From contig NZ_JAMRYX010000091.1 of assembly GCF_024448135.1 (NCBI RefSeq), forward strand, positions 1-64,000: a stretch of 64,000 bases of DNA, given 5' to 3'. The notes beneath the pieces are model-generated. The model ran no database searches and was not told the DNA's origin. It saw nothing but the letters and a program-made list of their open reading frames with translations. The first letter of the stretch is position 1. Every line of letters begins with the position of its first letter. Shown here piece by piece: positions 16,173 through 25,957 of the stretch. The DNA comes from Methylocystis suflitae. Lineage in GTDB: Bacteria; Pseudomonadota; Alphaproteobacteria; Rhizobiales; Beijerinckiaceae. The position numbers and the translations under genes are program-made.

Positions 16173-18380
16173 TCACGCCGCCAATTTCCGAGGCATGAAG
16201 CGTCCGTAGAAGCTCTCGTCCTTCGCCGCCATGTCGCGCAGCAGTTGCGGCGGCTCGAAACGCGGACCGAATTTTGCGGCGAGCGTGTCGCACAGGGCGA
16301 CGAAGGCCTTCGCGCCCATGCCGTCGATGTAGGAGATGACGCCGCCGGTGAAGGGCGCGAAGCCGAAGCCGAGAATGGAGCCGACGTCGGCCTCGCGCGG
16401 ATCGGTGACGACGCCCTCGGCCATGGCGCGCGCCGCTTCGACCGCCTGGGTGACGAGAAAGCGCTGCTTCATTTCCATGACGTCGAGCGTATCGGGATCG
16501 AGTTCATTCTGGGCCAGGGCCGAGAGGCCGGGCCAGAGGCTTTTCGTTCCATTGGCGTGATAGTCGTAAAAGCCCTTGCCGTTCTTGCGGCCGAAGCGGC
16601 TGTTTTCCTCGACCATGAAACGCAGCACGCGCTCCTGCGCGGGATCGACGGAGCCTTCGCCGAGATCCTTCTTCGTCGCCTGGAGGATTTTCCACCCGAG
16701 ATCGAGCGCGACTTCGTCATTGAGCGAGAGCGGCCCCACCGGCATGCCGGCCATGCGGGCGACATTCTCGATCATCGCCGGCGGCACGCCGTCGACCAGC
16801 ATGATCTGCCCTTCGCGAACATAATTGAGCACGCAGCGATTGGCGAAGAATCCGCGCGAGTCGTTGACGACGATCGGCGTCTTCTTGATGATGCGGACGA
16901 AGTCGAGCGCGGTCGCGAGCGCGCGGTCGCCGGTTTTCTTGCCCAGGATCACTTCGACGAGCAGCATCTTCTCGACGGGCGAGAAGAAATGGATGCCGAT
17001 GAAGTTCTCGGGCTGTTGCGTGGTTTCCGCGAGCGAGGTGATCGGCAGCGTCGACGTGTTCGAGGCGAAGATCACGTCGGCGCCCACAACCTCCTGCGCG
17101 CGCTTGGTGACGTCCGCCTTGACGGCGCGATCCTCGAATACGGCTTCGAGCACGAGATCGCATCCCTTGAGCGCGCCGTAATCGGCAGTCGCAATTACCC
17201 GCGCCATCAGCGCGTCCTTGTCGGCGGCGGTGGCGCGGCCCTTGCTGACCGAACTCGAGATGAGTTTGTCGATCGTCGCGACGCCCTTGTCGGCGCTTTC
17301 CTGATCGCGGTCGATCAAGACCACGTCGAGGCCGTTCAAGGCGCTGATATAGCCGACGCCCGCGCCCATGAAGCCCGCGCCGATAATGCCGATCTTCTTG
17401 AGATTGGTGGGACCGACGTCCTTTGGTCGATGCGCGCCCTTGTCCAATTCGTTCTTCGAGAGAAACAGCGAGCGGATCATCGCCGCCGCCTCCTTTGAGC
17501 GCAGAATATGCGCGAACCAGCGCGACTCGACGGTCAACGCCTGGTCCATCGGCAATTGCAGCCCTTCATAGACGGCGTGCAGAATGGCCTTGGCGGCGGG
17601 GTAATTGTCGTAGGTCTCGCGACGATAGATGGCGTTGGCGGCGGGCCAGATCATCATGCCCGTGGGCGAGAACACCCTGCCGGAGGGTGTCTTGAAGTCC
17701 TTGACGTCCCATGGCGCCTGCGCCTTGCCGCCGCTGACGATGAAGGCGCGGGCGCGGTCGATGATCTCGGCTTTCGGCGCGATTTCATGCACGAGCTTGG
17801 CGCCGAGCGCGGCTCTCGGCTTGATCTGATCGCCCCTGAACAGGAATTGCAGCGCGTCGCCGGTCTGCATGATGCGCGACACGCGCTGCGTGCCGCCGGC
17901 GCCCGGAAAGAGCCCCACCTTGATTTCCGGCAGGCCGACTTTGGTTTTCTCGTCATCGGCCATCACGCGATAATGGCAGGCGAGCGCAAGTTCGAAGGCG
18001 CCGCCAAGGCAGACGCCGTGAATGGCGACGGCGAAAGGTTTGCCGCAGGTTTCCAGCTTGCGATAGAGCAGCGACAGTCGGCGCGAGAAGTCGAAGAACT
18101 GCTTGTTGGCCGCGTCTTCGCCTTGCTCCTTGAGCGCCTTGGCGTATTGCGCGGCGCCATGCTGCAGCATGGAAAGATCGGCGCCGCCGGAAAAGGCGCT
18201 CTTGCCCGAGGCGATCACGCAGCCCTTGACCTCGGGTTCGGCGACGACCGTGTCGATGATCGTCTCCAACTCGTCCATCACGTCCGGCGTGATGACGTTC
18301 ATCGTGCGCTCGGGCATGTCCCAGGTCGCAAGCGCGACGCCGTCGGCGCCAGTCTCGAAGCGGAAATTGACGAGGTTCAT
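16173..18380 (-). CDS. fadJ: Fatty acid oxidation multifunctional enzyme FadJ-like (enoyl-CoA hydratase / 3-hydroxyacyl-CoA dehydrogenase)
   Basis: 735 residues, typical for the alpha subunit. Residues 1-290 are a crotonase domain with oxyanion-hole text SAFSGGADLSMLQ and the active-site region GLPEIKVGLFPGAGGTQR. Residues about 320-500 form the NAD-binding 3-hydroxyacyl-CoA dehydrogenase domain (IGIIGAGFMGAGVGYISALN, catalytic FFSPVEKM region), followed by two C-terminal dehydrogenase domains. The protein catalyses hydration and NAD-dependent oxidation in beta-oxidation. It follows the thiolase gene on the minus strand after a palindromic repeat, so it may be cotranscribed. Confidence 0.93.
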   Translation of the reverse strand: MNLVNFRFETGADGVALATWDMPERTMNVITPDVMDELETIIDTVVAEPEVKGCVIASGKSAFSGGADLSMLQHGAAQYAKALKEQGEDAANKQFFDFSRRLSLLYRKLETCGKPFAVAIHGVCLGGAFELALACHYRVMADDEKTKVGLPEIKVGLFPGAGGTQRVSRIMQTGDALQFLFRGDQIKPRAALGAKLVHEIAPKAEIIDRARAFIVSGGKAQAPWDVKDFKTPSGRVFSPTGMMIWPAANAIYRRETYDNYPAAKAILHAVYEGLQLPMDQALTVESRWFAHILRSKEAAAMIRSLFLSKNELDKGAHRPKDVGPTNLKKIGIIGAGFMGAGVGYISALNGLDVVLIDRDQESADKGVATIDKLISSSVSKGRATAADKDALMARVIATADYGALKGCDLVLEAVFEDRAVKADVTKRAQEVVGADVIFASNTSTLPITSLAETTQQPENFIGIHFFSPVEKMLLVEVILGKKTGDRALATALDFVRIIKKTPIVVNDSRGFFANRCVLNYVREGQIMLVDGVPPAMIENVARMAGMPVGPLSLNDEVALDLGWKILQATKKDLGEGSVDPAQERVLRFMVEENSRFGRKNGKGFYDYHANGTKSLWPGLSALAQNELDPDTLDVMEMKQRFLVTQAVEAARAMAEGVVTDPREADVGSILGFGFAPFTGGVISYIDGMGAKAFVALCDTLAAKFGPRFEPPQLLRDMAAKDESFYGRFMPRKLAA

Positions 18381-18415
18381 TATTTCGCCTCCGATAAGTT
18401 TTCAGCTGTTTTGAA

Positions 18416-18517
18416 CCTCGTCCTTCGAGACGCCCGCTGCGCGGGCTCCTCAGGATGAGGTTCAAAAAGTTTCCTCACCCTGAGGAGCGAGCGAAGCTCG
18501 CGTCTCGAAGGGCGAGG
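18416..18517. repeat. About 100-bp imperfect palindrome (REP-like) between fadJ and thiolase
   Basis: The left arm begins CCTCGTCCTTCGAGACGC and the right arm ends GCGTCTCGAAGGGCGAGG. Inner arms CTCCTCAGGATGAGG and CCTCACCCTGAGGAG also pair, around an A/T-rich centre (TTCAAAAAGTTT). The structure looks like the mosaic REP/BIME-type elements dispersed in rhizobia-like genomes. In mRNA it would form a long hairpin that may stabilise the upstream thiolase message or lower fadJ expression. Confidence 0.75.
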
Positions 18518-18532
18518 AAACGTTGCAAACCT

Positions 18533-19741
18533 TCACACCCGCTCCACGATCGTCGCCGTGCCCATGCCGGCGCCGATGCAGAGCGTCACGAGCGCGGTTG
18601 ATTTTCCCGTGCGCTCTAATTCGTCGATCGCAATTCCCACCAGCATGGCGCCCGTCGCGCCGAGCGGGTGACCCATGGCGATGGCGCCGCCATTGACGTT
18701 GACCTTGGCGGGATCGAGGTCGAAGGCTTCGAGGTAGCGCAGCACGACGGCGGCGAAGGCTTCGTTCACTTCGAACAGATCAATGTCGCCGATGCTCATG
18801 CCGGCGCGGTGCAGCACTTTCTTCGTCACGTCGACAGGTCCCGTCAGCATCAGGGCCGGGTCCGAGCCGATATTGGCGTAGGCGCGAATCTTCACGCGAG
18901 GTTTCAGTCCGTGTCTCTCGCCCGCCTCTTTCGAGCCGACGAGCACCGCCGCCGCGCCGTCAACGATGCCTGAAGAATTGCCGGCATGATGCACGTAATT
19001 CAATTTCTCGACTTCGGGATGCGCCTGAATCGCCACGGCGTCGAAGCCGCCTTGTTCCGCGTAAAAGGCGAAGGACGGCTTCAAGGCGGCGAGCGACTGC
19101 ATGTCGGTTCCCGGCCGCATATGTTCGTCGCGGTCGAGCAGGGTGATGCCGTTGACGTCCTTCACCGGCACGATCGAATGTTTGAAGCGGCCTTCTTCCC
19201 ACGCCTTCGCCGCGCGCTTTTGCGATTCGACGGCATAGGCGTCGACGTCATCGCGCGAGAAGCCGTATTTGGTGGCGATGAGATCCGCCGACACGCCCTG
19301 CGGCATGAAATAGGAGGGAATGGCGATCGTCGGGTCGACGGGCCAGGCGCCGCCGGACGCGCCGATGCCGACCCGGCTCATGCTCTCGACGCCGCCGCCG
19401 ATCGCAAGATCATGCTGGCCGGACATGATCTCGCCGGCGGCGAAATTCACCGAGTCCAATCCGGAGGCGCAGAAGCGGTTGATCTGCACGCCGGGCACTT
19501 TGTAGGAGTAGCCCGATGAAATCGCCGCGGCGCGCGCGATGTCGCCGCCAGCTTCCCCAACCGGATCGACGCAGCCGAGGATGACGTCGTCGATTTCGGG
19601 ACCTTCGAGCTTGTTGCGTTTCCTGACCGCCTGCAGCGCCGTGACGGCGAGGCCGAGTGAAGAGACTTCATGCAGCGAGCCGTCCGGCTTGCCGCGACCG
19701 CGCGGCGTGCGAACGGCGTCATAGATAAAAGCGTCGGCCAT
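18533..19741 (-). CDS. Acetyl-CoA C-acyltransferase (3-ketoacyl-CoA thiolase)
   Basis: 402 residues. Thiolase signatures: nucleophile region NRFCASGLDSVNFAAGE near residue 88, GGAIAMGHPLGATGA near 350 and CIGAGMGTATIVERV at the C-terminus carrying the second catalytic Cys. It cleaves 3-ketoacyl-CoA with CoA in beta-oxidation. It lies between the acyl-CoA dehydrogenase and FadJ genes on the same strand, which favours a degradative FadA/FadI role over the biosynthetic PhaA type. The start ATG 19741 is supported by homology of the opening MADAFIYDAVRTPRG. Confidence 0.93.
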   Translation of the reverse strand: MADAFIYDAVRTPRGRGKPDGSLHEVSSLGLAVTALQAVRKRNKLEGPEIDDVILGCVDPVGEAGGDIARAAAISSGYSYKVPGVQINRFCASGLDSVNFAAGEIMSGQHDLAIGGGVESMSRVGIGASGGAWPVDPTIAIPSYFMPQGVSADLIATKYGFSRDDVDAYAVESQKRAAKAWEEGRFKHSIVPVKDVNGITLLDRDEHMRPGTDMQSLAALKPSFAFYAEQGGFDAVAIQAHPEVEKLNYVHHAGNSSGIVDGAAAVLVGSKEAGERHGLKPRVKIRAYANIGSDPALMLTGPVDVTKKVLHRAGMSIGDIDLFEVNEAFAAVVLRYLEAFDLDPAKVNVNGGAIAMGHPLGATGAMLVGIAIDELERTGKSTALVTLCIGAGMGTATIVERV

Positions 19742-19774
19742 GAAGAGTTCCTCTTCTCGAATCTTTCCAGCGCG

Positions 19775-19800
19775 TCCCTCTCCCGCGAGCGGGAGAGGGA
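19775..19800. repeat. Short palindromic repeat (CCCTCTCCCG family)
   Basis: CCCTCTCCCG (19776-19785) and CGGGAGAGGG (19790-19799) form a perfect hairpin with loop CGAG, between the acyl-CoA dehydrogenase and thiolase genes. Related elements occur near 41549-41670, 55535-55559 and 57760-57872, so this is a dispersed intergenic repeat. Confidence 0.75.
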
Positions 19801-19808
19801 GGGCGCCC

Positions 19809-21602
19809 TTAAAACATCTCCTCGGGGAGCGACATCATCGTGTCGGCGCCCGTTGAAATGCGCGTCAGGCGCAGGCGCGTTTCCGGCAGCATGCGCTCCA
19901 TATAAAAGCGCGCGGTCAACAGCTTCGCATCCATCAGTCCGGCCCGCTCAGGCTCTTGCGCCTTTATCGCCATCGCCGCCTGCGCGATCTTCACCCACAT
20001 CACGCCGAGCGCGACGCGGCCGAAGAGATGCATATAGTCGTAAGAAGCGGCGCCGGCATTGTCGGGCTTCGCCATGGCGTTCTGCATCAGCCACATCGTC
20101 GCCTTTTGCAGATCGTCGAGCGCCGCCTTCACCGGGGCGGCGAAGGATTTCATCGCTTCGTCCGATTCGAGCGGCGCCAACAGGTCCGCGGTGTCCTTGA
20201 AATAGGCCATGATCGCTCGGCCGCCGTCGCGCGGCAGCTTGCGGCCGACGAGGTCGAGCGCCTGGATGCCATTGGCGCCCTCGTAGATCATGCTGATGCG
20301 CGCATCGCGAACGAACTGCTCCATGCCCCATTCGCGAATATAGCCGTGTCCGCCGAACACCTGCTGGGCCTTGACGGTGTTTTCGAACCCCAGGTCGGTG
20401 AGCACGCCCTTGAGCACGGGCGTGAGCAGGCCGAGCCGGTCTTCCGCCGCCTGGCGCGAGGCGGCGTCGTCGGAACGATGCGCGATATCGCTGTCGAGCG
20501 CCGCCGACAGCGCAAAGCCGCGCGCCGCTTCGTTGAAGGCCTTCATCTCGAGCAGCATCCGCCGCACGTCCGGATGCACGATGATCGGGTCGGCCGGCTT
20601 TCCGGGGTCTTTCGGACCGGAGAGCGCGCGGCCTTGCAGACGCTCCTTGGCGTATTGCGCCGCGTTCTGGTAGGCGACCTCGGACTGGGCGAGGCCTTGC
20701 ATGGCTACGCCGAGCCGCGCCTCGTTCATCATCACGAACATGGCGTTCAGTCCGCGATTGGCTTCGCCGACGAGAAAGCCTTGCGCGCCGTCGTAATTCA
20801 TGACGCAGGTGGCGTTGCCGTGGATGCCCATCTTTTCTTCGATGGAGCCGCAGCTGACGCCGTTGCGCGGTCCAAGCGCGCCGTCGCCGTCAACCAGGAA
20901 CTTCGGCACGACAAAGAGCGAAATGCCTTTCACGCCGGCGGGCGCGCCCTCGATGCGCGCGAGCACGAGATGCACAATGTTTTCGGTCAGATCGTGCTCG
21001 CCGGCGGAGATGAAGATCTTTTGCCCGGTGATCGAATAGGAGCCGTCTCCGCGCGGCGTCGCCTTGGTCGTCAGCAATCCGAGATCGGTGCCGCATTGCG
21101 GCTCAGTCAAATTCATGGTGCCCGACCAGCGGCCTTCCGCCATCTTCGGCACATAAAGCTTCTTCTGCTCGTCGTCGCCATGGCGCAGCAGAGCGGCGAG
21201 CGCGCCTTGCGTCAGACCCGGATACATGGCGAAGGACATATTCGCCGAGGAGGCGAACTCGTTCATCGCCATCGACAGCGTATAGGGCAGGCCCTGTCCG
21301 CCATATTCCTCGGGCACCGCGAGACTGATCCAGCCGCCTTGAGCGAAAGCGTCATGCGCCGCCTTGAAGCCCGGCGGGGTGGAGACGGAGGCGTCGTCGT
21401 GACGCTTGCAGCCCTTTTCGTCGCCAATCTGGTTGAGCGGCGCGAGCGCCTCCTCGCAGAGCTTCCCCGCTTCCAGGAGGATTTGCGACATGACGTCCGG
21501 CGTGACGTCCGCGAAGCCTGGCAAATTGCCGAAACGCTGAAAATTCAAGACATCATTTAGCAGGAAGAGGGTGTCGTCTACAGGCGCCTTGTAGCTCGGC
21601 AT
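19809..21602 (-). CDS. Acyl-CoA dehydrogenase with C-terminal extension domain
   Basis: 597 residues from ATG 21602, chosen because a perfect AAGGAGG stands seven bases upstream; the open frame continues further up without support. The FAD-dependent fold shows MNLTEPQCGTDLGLLTTKA near residue 165, ITGQKIFISAGEHD near 190 and QVFGGHGYIREWGMEQF near 430, with the catalytic Glu region FVRDARISMIYEG. The length (about 600) and C-terminal helical domain are those of the AcdB/DmdC-like subfamily rather than short-chain enzymes. It is first in the beta-oxidation cluster. Confidence 0.93.
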   Translation of the reverse strand: MPSYKAPVDDTLFLLNDVLNFQRFGNLPGFADVTPDVMSQILLEAGKLCEEALAPLNQIGDEKGCKRHDDASVSTPPGFKAAHDAFAQGGWISLAVPEEYGGQGLPYTLSMAMNEFASSANMSFAMYPGLTQGALAALLRHGDDEQKKLYVPKMAEGRWSGTMNLTEPQCGTDLGLLTTKATPRGDGSYSITGQKIFISAGEHDLTENIVHLVLARIEGAPAGVKGISLFVVPKFLVDGDGALGPRNGVSCGSIEEKMGIHGNATCVMNYDGAQGFLVGEANRGLNAMFVMMNEARLGVAMQGLAQSEVAYQNAAQYAKERLQGRALSGPKDPGKPADPIIVHPDVRRMLLEMKAFNEAARGFALSAALDSDIAHRSDDAASRQAAEDRLGLLTPVLKGVLTDLGFENTVKAQQVFGGHGYIREWGMEQFVRDARISMIYEGANGIQALDLVGRKLPRDGGRAIMAYFKDTADLLAPLESDEAMKSFAAPVKAALDDLQKATMWLMQNAMAKPDNAGAASYDYMHLFGRVALGVMWVKIAQAAMAIKAQEPERAGLMDAKLLTARFYMERMLPETRLRLTRISTGADTMMSLPEEMF

Positions 21603-21893
21603 CAACGCCTCCTTGCACGCCGGCGCTTGGGGCCGAGCCGTCGCGCCGCGATTCTCTCGGGCTGCGTCATAGGTAGAGAGGCGCCGGCGCGGGCGCAAGC
21701 GAGCCGCTCGGCGACAATCGTGAACGCGACCGCTCTTTAGAGCCCGTTTCTTAACGGCTTCTTTACTTCGATCGACGGAAAGTCACGGCGGTTGGCGGCC
21801 CGCGCCGACCGTAGCGCGCGATTCGGGCGTTCGCGTCGGCTTCCCACCGCGTTTTGTCCCAATTTCCCCGGGTCGATCCCGCCGGACAGCCAC

Positions 21894-24800
21894 ATGACCA
21901 AGGCGCAATTTCCTGATCAGGGTCGTCCGAATTCCGAGCCGCCCGAAGATAAGCGCGAGGCTGGGCATCGGGAGGAAAGTCTTCCTAACGCGGAAGGGCC
22001 ACGCGACGAGAACCGGGGCGTCGACGATGACTCCATCTGGCGGTCGATTGCCGCGCTCTCCAAAAGCCGTATCGAGGGTCAGCTCGGCGAGCAGCCTTCC
22101 GCGAATGCGCGGCCGATTCGGAACGCGCTCGCGGAGCTCGAATCGCGGCTCGCGCGGCTGTCGGGCGAACATCGCGGCGCTGACGTCGAGAAGACGTTGC
22201 GCGGCCTTGACCAGCATCTCGCCGAAATTGCAGGACGCCTGGACGAAAATGCGGCGCGCGGGCGCTTAATGAAGCCGGCGGCGCCGTCGGACGCCTCCGC
22301 CGGATCGCGTTTTGAGGCGCTGCAGCGCTCGATCGATTCCGTCACGCAGGGTTTAGACAGCTTTCGCGAGGACGCCGCCGAGCGCGGCGACCAGCAGCTC
22401 GTGATGATGCGACAAATCGAAAACGTCCGTCGCGAACTCCAGGACGTGGCGCAAGCGATCGGCGAACTCGCGCCGCGCGCCTCGGTCGCCGCGATCGAAA
22501 CGGCGATGGGCGATCTCCGCCAGGGCATCGAGTCGCAACGCGGCCGCGGAGTTCCAGACGAGACGCTCGCGCCTGCCGAAAGAATTATCGGCGAATTGCG
22601 CGCCGTGATCGAAGATCTCGATCCGGCTCCCATTGTGCGCAACTTGCGCGCCGACGTCGAAACGATCGGCATCAGGCTGGAGAAGCTGCAGAATGGAGAC
22701 GTTGCGAACGCTTCGGCTGTGCGCGACCTCGCGCGAGAAACTCATGAAATCAAGGATCAGCTGACGGCGCTCATGGCGCGTCCGCTGCCGCTTGAGAGGA
22801 TTGAGACACGCATCATTGACGTCACGCAGCGTGTCGACGCTCTCACGCTTTCCCGCAGCGCGCCTGGGGCGGATCTTGGCGAAGTCGTCAAGGCGATCCG
22901 ATCCATCGTCGCTGCGGAAACTGGAAAGGGACTGGAGACCTTCAACAAGCGGCTCGAACGGCTCGCGCGCAAGCTCGACATCGTCGCCGAACAATCTGCG
23001 GCGGCGCGGTTCGACGAAATCGGCGAGCGCATCGACGAACTCGGCAAGACGCTGACGCAGCGCATCGATCGCGGCGCCGCCGCGAATATGGCCCCCCTCG
23101 AAGCGCTCATCACATCGCTCGCAAAAAAAATCGATACGGCGCTGGACAGCGACAGTCACGCCTCGGCGTTCGAGGAGATCGGCCGCAGGTTCGATCGGTT
23201 CGAGTCCCGCGTCGTGGACAGCGCGCCGACGGAATCGCTCGCGCGCATCGAGACTATGCTTGCCGAGCAGAACGCCGAACGTCAGTTCGCCGATCTGGCG
23301 CAGCGCATCGATGAGCTTCGACAGACGATTGCCGCGCGGTTGGAAAACCCCGCGGGCGCCGGCGATTCCAAAAATTTCGCAGCGCTCGAGAATTTGGTGC
23401 GCGGCCTCGACAGAAAGGTGGATGCAGCCTTCGCCGCCGACGCGCGGGATCTCGATCTGCAGGCTGTCGAGCGTCAGCTCGCGCAGCTCTCGTTCAAGAT
23501 CGACCGGCTCGACGACCCGTTCTCAGCGCCGAGATTTGGCGAACAGAACGCTCGGCTCGATGAAATCGTCGAGCGCCTCGACCGTATGCACGCCACATTC
23601 GCGCAGCGGGTCGAAGACGGCGCGCGCATCGAGAAACGAGAAGTCGAGTTGGCGGCTCTCGTCGAGTCGCTTGCCGACCGCATGAAGCAGTCGGCTGATC
23701 CCACAGCCGATGTCGGCGCGCTCAAATCGCTTGAAACTCAGATCGGCGCACTGGCGCAACGGCTCGAACGACTCGACGCAGGGAGCGGCGCGCTCATCGG
23801 CTTTGAGTCGAAGATCAACGATCTTTTCGCGCGCCTGGAGGACACGCGGTCCGCAACAACGCAGGCGGCGGAGGCGGCGGTTCGTCGGGCCGCCACGGAG
23901 GTTCTCCGAGATGCGGCGGGCGCTCAGCCGGCGGCCGTGCGCGTCGCCGTGCAGCGCGAGTTGAACGACATCCTTAAGACGCAAGACGCGAGCGGCCAGC
24001 GCACGAATGAGACGTTGACCGCAGTCCATCAAATGCTCGAGCGCGTCGTCAAACGTCTAGGTGAATTTGATGACGAATTGACCGAGAACCGCGGCGTCGC
24101 GCGGCGTTCGACCAATGCAGAACTCGGCGTCGAACTTTGCGGCGATGATACGCGCGAGCGCGTCGGCGCGCCGGCCGCCGCTGGCGCCAAAGACGCTGAA
24201 AGCGAAGCCCTGGCGCCGATTGATCCGATGGAGTTCTTGCTGCCGGTCGGCGAAGTCGTGGAGCGGCGCGAGCCTTTCATTGCGCCGCCGGGGTCCGAGG
24301 CGGATCAGGCCGCGCATCGTAGCTCGATTCAGTCAGACTTCATCGCCGCCGCGCGCCGCGCCGCGCAAACGCCTTCGGCTGAGGCCGACGCTCAGTCGGC
24401 CGAGGCGGCGCGCCAGGCGGGAGAGGCTCAGGAAAAGCCGCAAGGCGCCGCCGTGGTCAAACTCAGCGCCCTCATTCAGGACCGCAAACGTCCGCTGCTC
24501 TTAAGCCTTGCCGCGGTCCTGCTGCTGATCGGCGCCTATCATATTGCGCGCATGGAGGGGCAGGGCGGCTTGACGGTTGGGCCGTCGCCGAGACAGCAGG
24601 AGGCAAAGGCGCCAGCCAAGGCGGTTCGGCCGGCTCTGTCGCCAGAAAAGCGGCTCGCCGCTAACAGCGCCTCGTCGCCGGCGGTGGCCGCGCGCCCGGC
24701 TACGCCTGGGCCGGTCCTCAATGAGCCGCCCTCGGCGGCGCCGTCGGCGCCCGCCGAACGACCCCTCGCGCAGCGGAACATCGATCCGACCCCCACGGGA

Positions 24801-25523
24801 ACGATCGAGGCGCCGGCGCTGTCGCCCGGCGACGCCTTGGCGAGGATCGAGCGCCTCGCTGTCGAGGGCAATCCGGCCGCCCAGTATGAAATGGGCGCGC
24901 GTCTTGTCGAGGGACGCGGCGCCGCGCGCGACGCCAAGGCGGCCGCGCATTGGTTCGAAAAAGCTGCTGAAATGGGCCTGGCGCTCGCCCAATACCGGCT
25001 GGGTTCAATGTATGAGAGGGGCGTCGGGGTCGGGCGCGACTACGCCCGCGCCAGGCTCTGGTACGAGCGCGCGGCCGAGTCCGGCAACGCCCGCGCCATG
25101 CATAATGTCGCCGTGCTGCTCGCCGAGGGCGGCGACGGCAAGCCGGATTACGCCGCGGCTGCAGAGTGGTTCCGTCGGGCCGCCGAATACGGCATCCGTG
25201 ACAGCCAGTTCAATCTCGCGATCCTCTACGCCCGCGGCCTCGGCATCAGCCGCGATCTGCAGCAATCCTACGCGTGGTTTTCCGCCGCCGCAGACCAGGG
25301 CGACGACGACGCGGCCAAAAAGCGCGACGAAATCGGGGCCCGGCTGGATTCCAAGGAGCTTGCCGCGGCCAAGGCGCTTGCCGCCGCGTTCCGCGCCAAA
25401 ACCCCGACGTCGGAGGCGAATGACGCGCCGGCGCTCAGGACGGGCGGCGGCGAGGGCGCGAGGGAGCAGACCCCGGTCAAGCCGGCGCCGAAGTCGCCTT
25501 CCGGCAAGCCGCGGGTCTCGTAA
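21894..25523 (+). CDS. PodJ-like polarity protein: coiled coil, one membrane helix, SEL1 repeats
   Basis: 1209 residues from ATG 21894; the upstream frame is Arg-rich and lacks a ribosome site. Residues 1-800 are acidic, heptad-rich coiled coil with many repeats of the type FDEIGERIDELGKTL. A single transmembrane helix lies near residues 868-887 (LLLSLAAVLLLIGAYHIA). The periplasmic part is Pro/Ala-rich and then carries about four SEL1 repeats (residues about 985-1145, e.g. AAAHWFEKAAEMGLALAQYR). This architecture matches alphaproteobacterial PodJ and rhizobial homologues, polar scaffolds for cell-cycle kinases and polar growth. The C-terminal peptidoglycan-binding domain of Caulobacter PodJ is not evident. 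Confidence 0.8.
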   Translation: MTKAQFPDQGRPNSEPPEDKREAGHREESLPNAEGPRDENRGVDDDSIWRSIAALSKSRIEGQLGEQPSANARPIRNALAELESRLARLSGEHRGADVEKTLRGLDQHLAEIAGRLDENAARGRLMKPAAPSDASAGSRFEALQRSIDSVTQGLDSFREDAAERGDQQLVMMRQIENVRRELQDVAQAIGELAPRASVAAIETAMGDLRQGIESQRGRGVPDETLAPAERIIGELRAVIEDLDPAPIVRNLRADVETIGIRLEKLQNGDVANASAVRDLARETHEIKDQLTALMARPLPLERIETRIIDVTQRVDALTLSRSAPGADLGEVVKAIRSIVAAETGKGLETFNKRLERLARKLDIVAEQSAAARFDEIGERIDELGKTLTQRIDRGAAANMAPLEALITSLAKKIDTALDSDSHASAFEEIGRRFDRFESRVVDSAPTESLARIETMLAEQNAERQFADLAQRIDELRQTIAARLENPAGAGDSKNFAALENLVRGLDRKVDAAFAADARDLDLQAVERQLAQLSFKIDRLDDPFSAPRFGEQNARLDEIVERLDRMHATFAQRVEDGARIEKREVELAALVESLADRMKQSADPTADVGALKSLETQIGALAQRLERLDAGSGALIGFESKINDLFARLEDTRSATTQAAEAAVRRAATEVLRDAAGAQPAAVRVAVQRELNDILKTQDASGQRTNETLTAVHQMLERVVKRLGEFDDELTENRGVARRSTNAELGVELCGDDTRERVGAPAAAGAKDAESEALAPIDPMEFLLPVGEVVERREPFIAPPGSEADQAAHRSSIQSDFIAAARRAAQTPSAEADAQSAEAARQAGEAQEKPQGAAVVKLSALIQDRKRPLLLSLAAVLLLIGAYHIARMEGQGGLTVGPSPRQQEAKAPAKAVRPALSPEKRLAANSASSPAVAARPATPGPVLNEPPSAAPSAPAERPLAQRNIDPTPTGTIEAPALSPGDALARIERLAVEGNPAAQYEMGARLVEGRGAARDAKAAAHWFEKAAEMGLALAQYRLGSMYERGVGVGRDYARARLWYERAAESGNARAMHNVAVLLAEGGDGKPDYAAAAEWFRRAAEYGIRDSQFNLAILYARGLGISRDLQQSYAWFSAAADQGDDDAAKKRDEIGARLDSKELAAAKALAAAFRAKTPTSEANDAPALRTGGGEGAREQTPVKPAPKSPSGKPRVS

Positions 25524-25641
25524 TCCGCAAGCTCGGCTTTCGGTCATTAACGGTTCATCTACGGGATCGCACCTATTGTCCGACTGAGCGAGCCTGCCGG
25601 CGCTGCAAGCACGGAGTGTGGCTCGTCCGCAATGGGAGAGT

Positions 25642-25938
25642 ATGATGCGCAGAACTTTCGCGACGCTTTCGGCGGCTTTGGCTCTCGGCGCCGCAGCCCT
25701 GGCGCCGGTTGCGCCCGCGCGCGCCGATTCCGCCGGGCCCGCCATTGCGGCGGGCATTGGCGGATTTGCGCTTGGCGCCATCGCCGGCGGGGCGCTCGCC
25801 AATCCCGCGCCGCCCGTCGTTTATGCGCCCGCGCCTGTCTATGTCGCGCCGCCGCCGGTGTGCTGGGTCGAGCGCCGTCCCGTCTTCGACGAATATGGCG
25901 AGGTGATCGGCTCCCGGCCGCGCCGCGTCTGCGAGTGA
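25642..25938 (+). CDS. Small secreted Pro/Ala-rich protein
   Basis: 98 residues from ATG 25642 (an ATG-ATG pair; GGGAGAG just upstream). The signal peptide ends near APARADS. A glycine-zipper-like segment follows (AAGIGGFALGAIAGGAL), then a Pro/Val/Tyr stretch (YAPAPVYVAPPPVCW) and a C-terminal CWVERRPVFDEYGEVIGSR-type motif with two cysteines that may pair. Proteins with this plan are widespread in Hyphomicrobiales as short envelope proteins of unknown function. It lies between PodJ-like and transglycosylase genes in the same direction. Confidence 0.7.
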   Translation: MMRRTFATLSAALALGAAALAPVAPARADSAGPAIAAGIGGFALGAIAGGALANPAPPVVYAPAPVYVAPPPVCWVERRPVFDEYGEVIGSRPRRVCE

Positions 25939-25957
25939 CGCGAAGTTTTCAAGGCCG

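Noticed and set aside
15426-17498. 690-codon plus-strand frame over lgt and fadJ
   Set aside because: It overlaps two conserved genes on the other strand and shows no domain.
19956-21560. 534-codon frame antisense to the acyl-CoA dehydrogenase
   Set aside because: Shadow of a conserved gene; His/Arg-rich composition without motifs.
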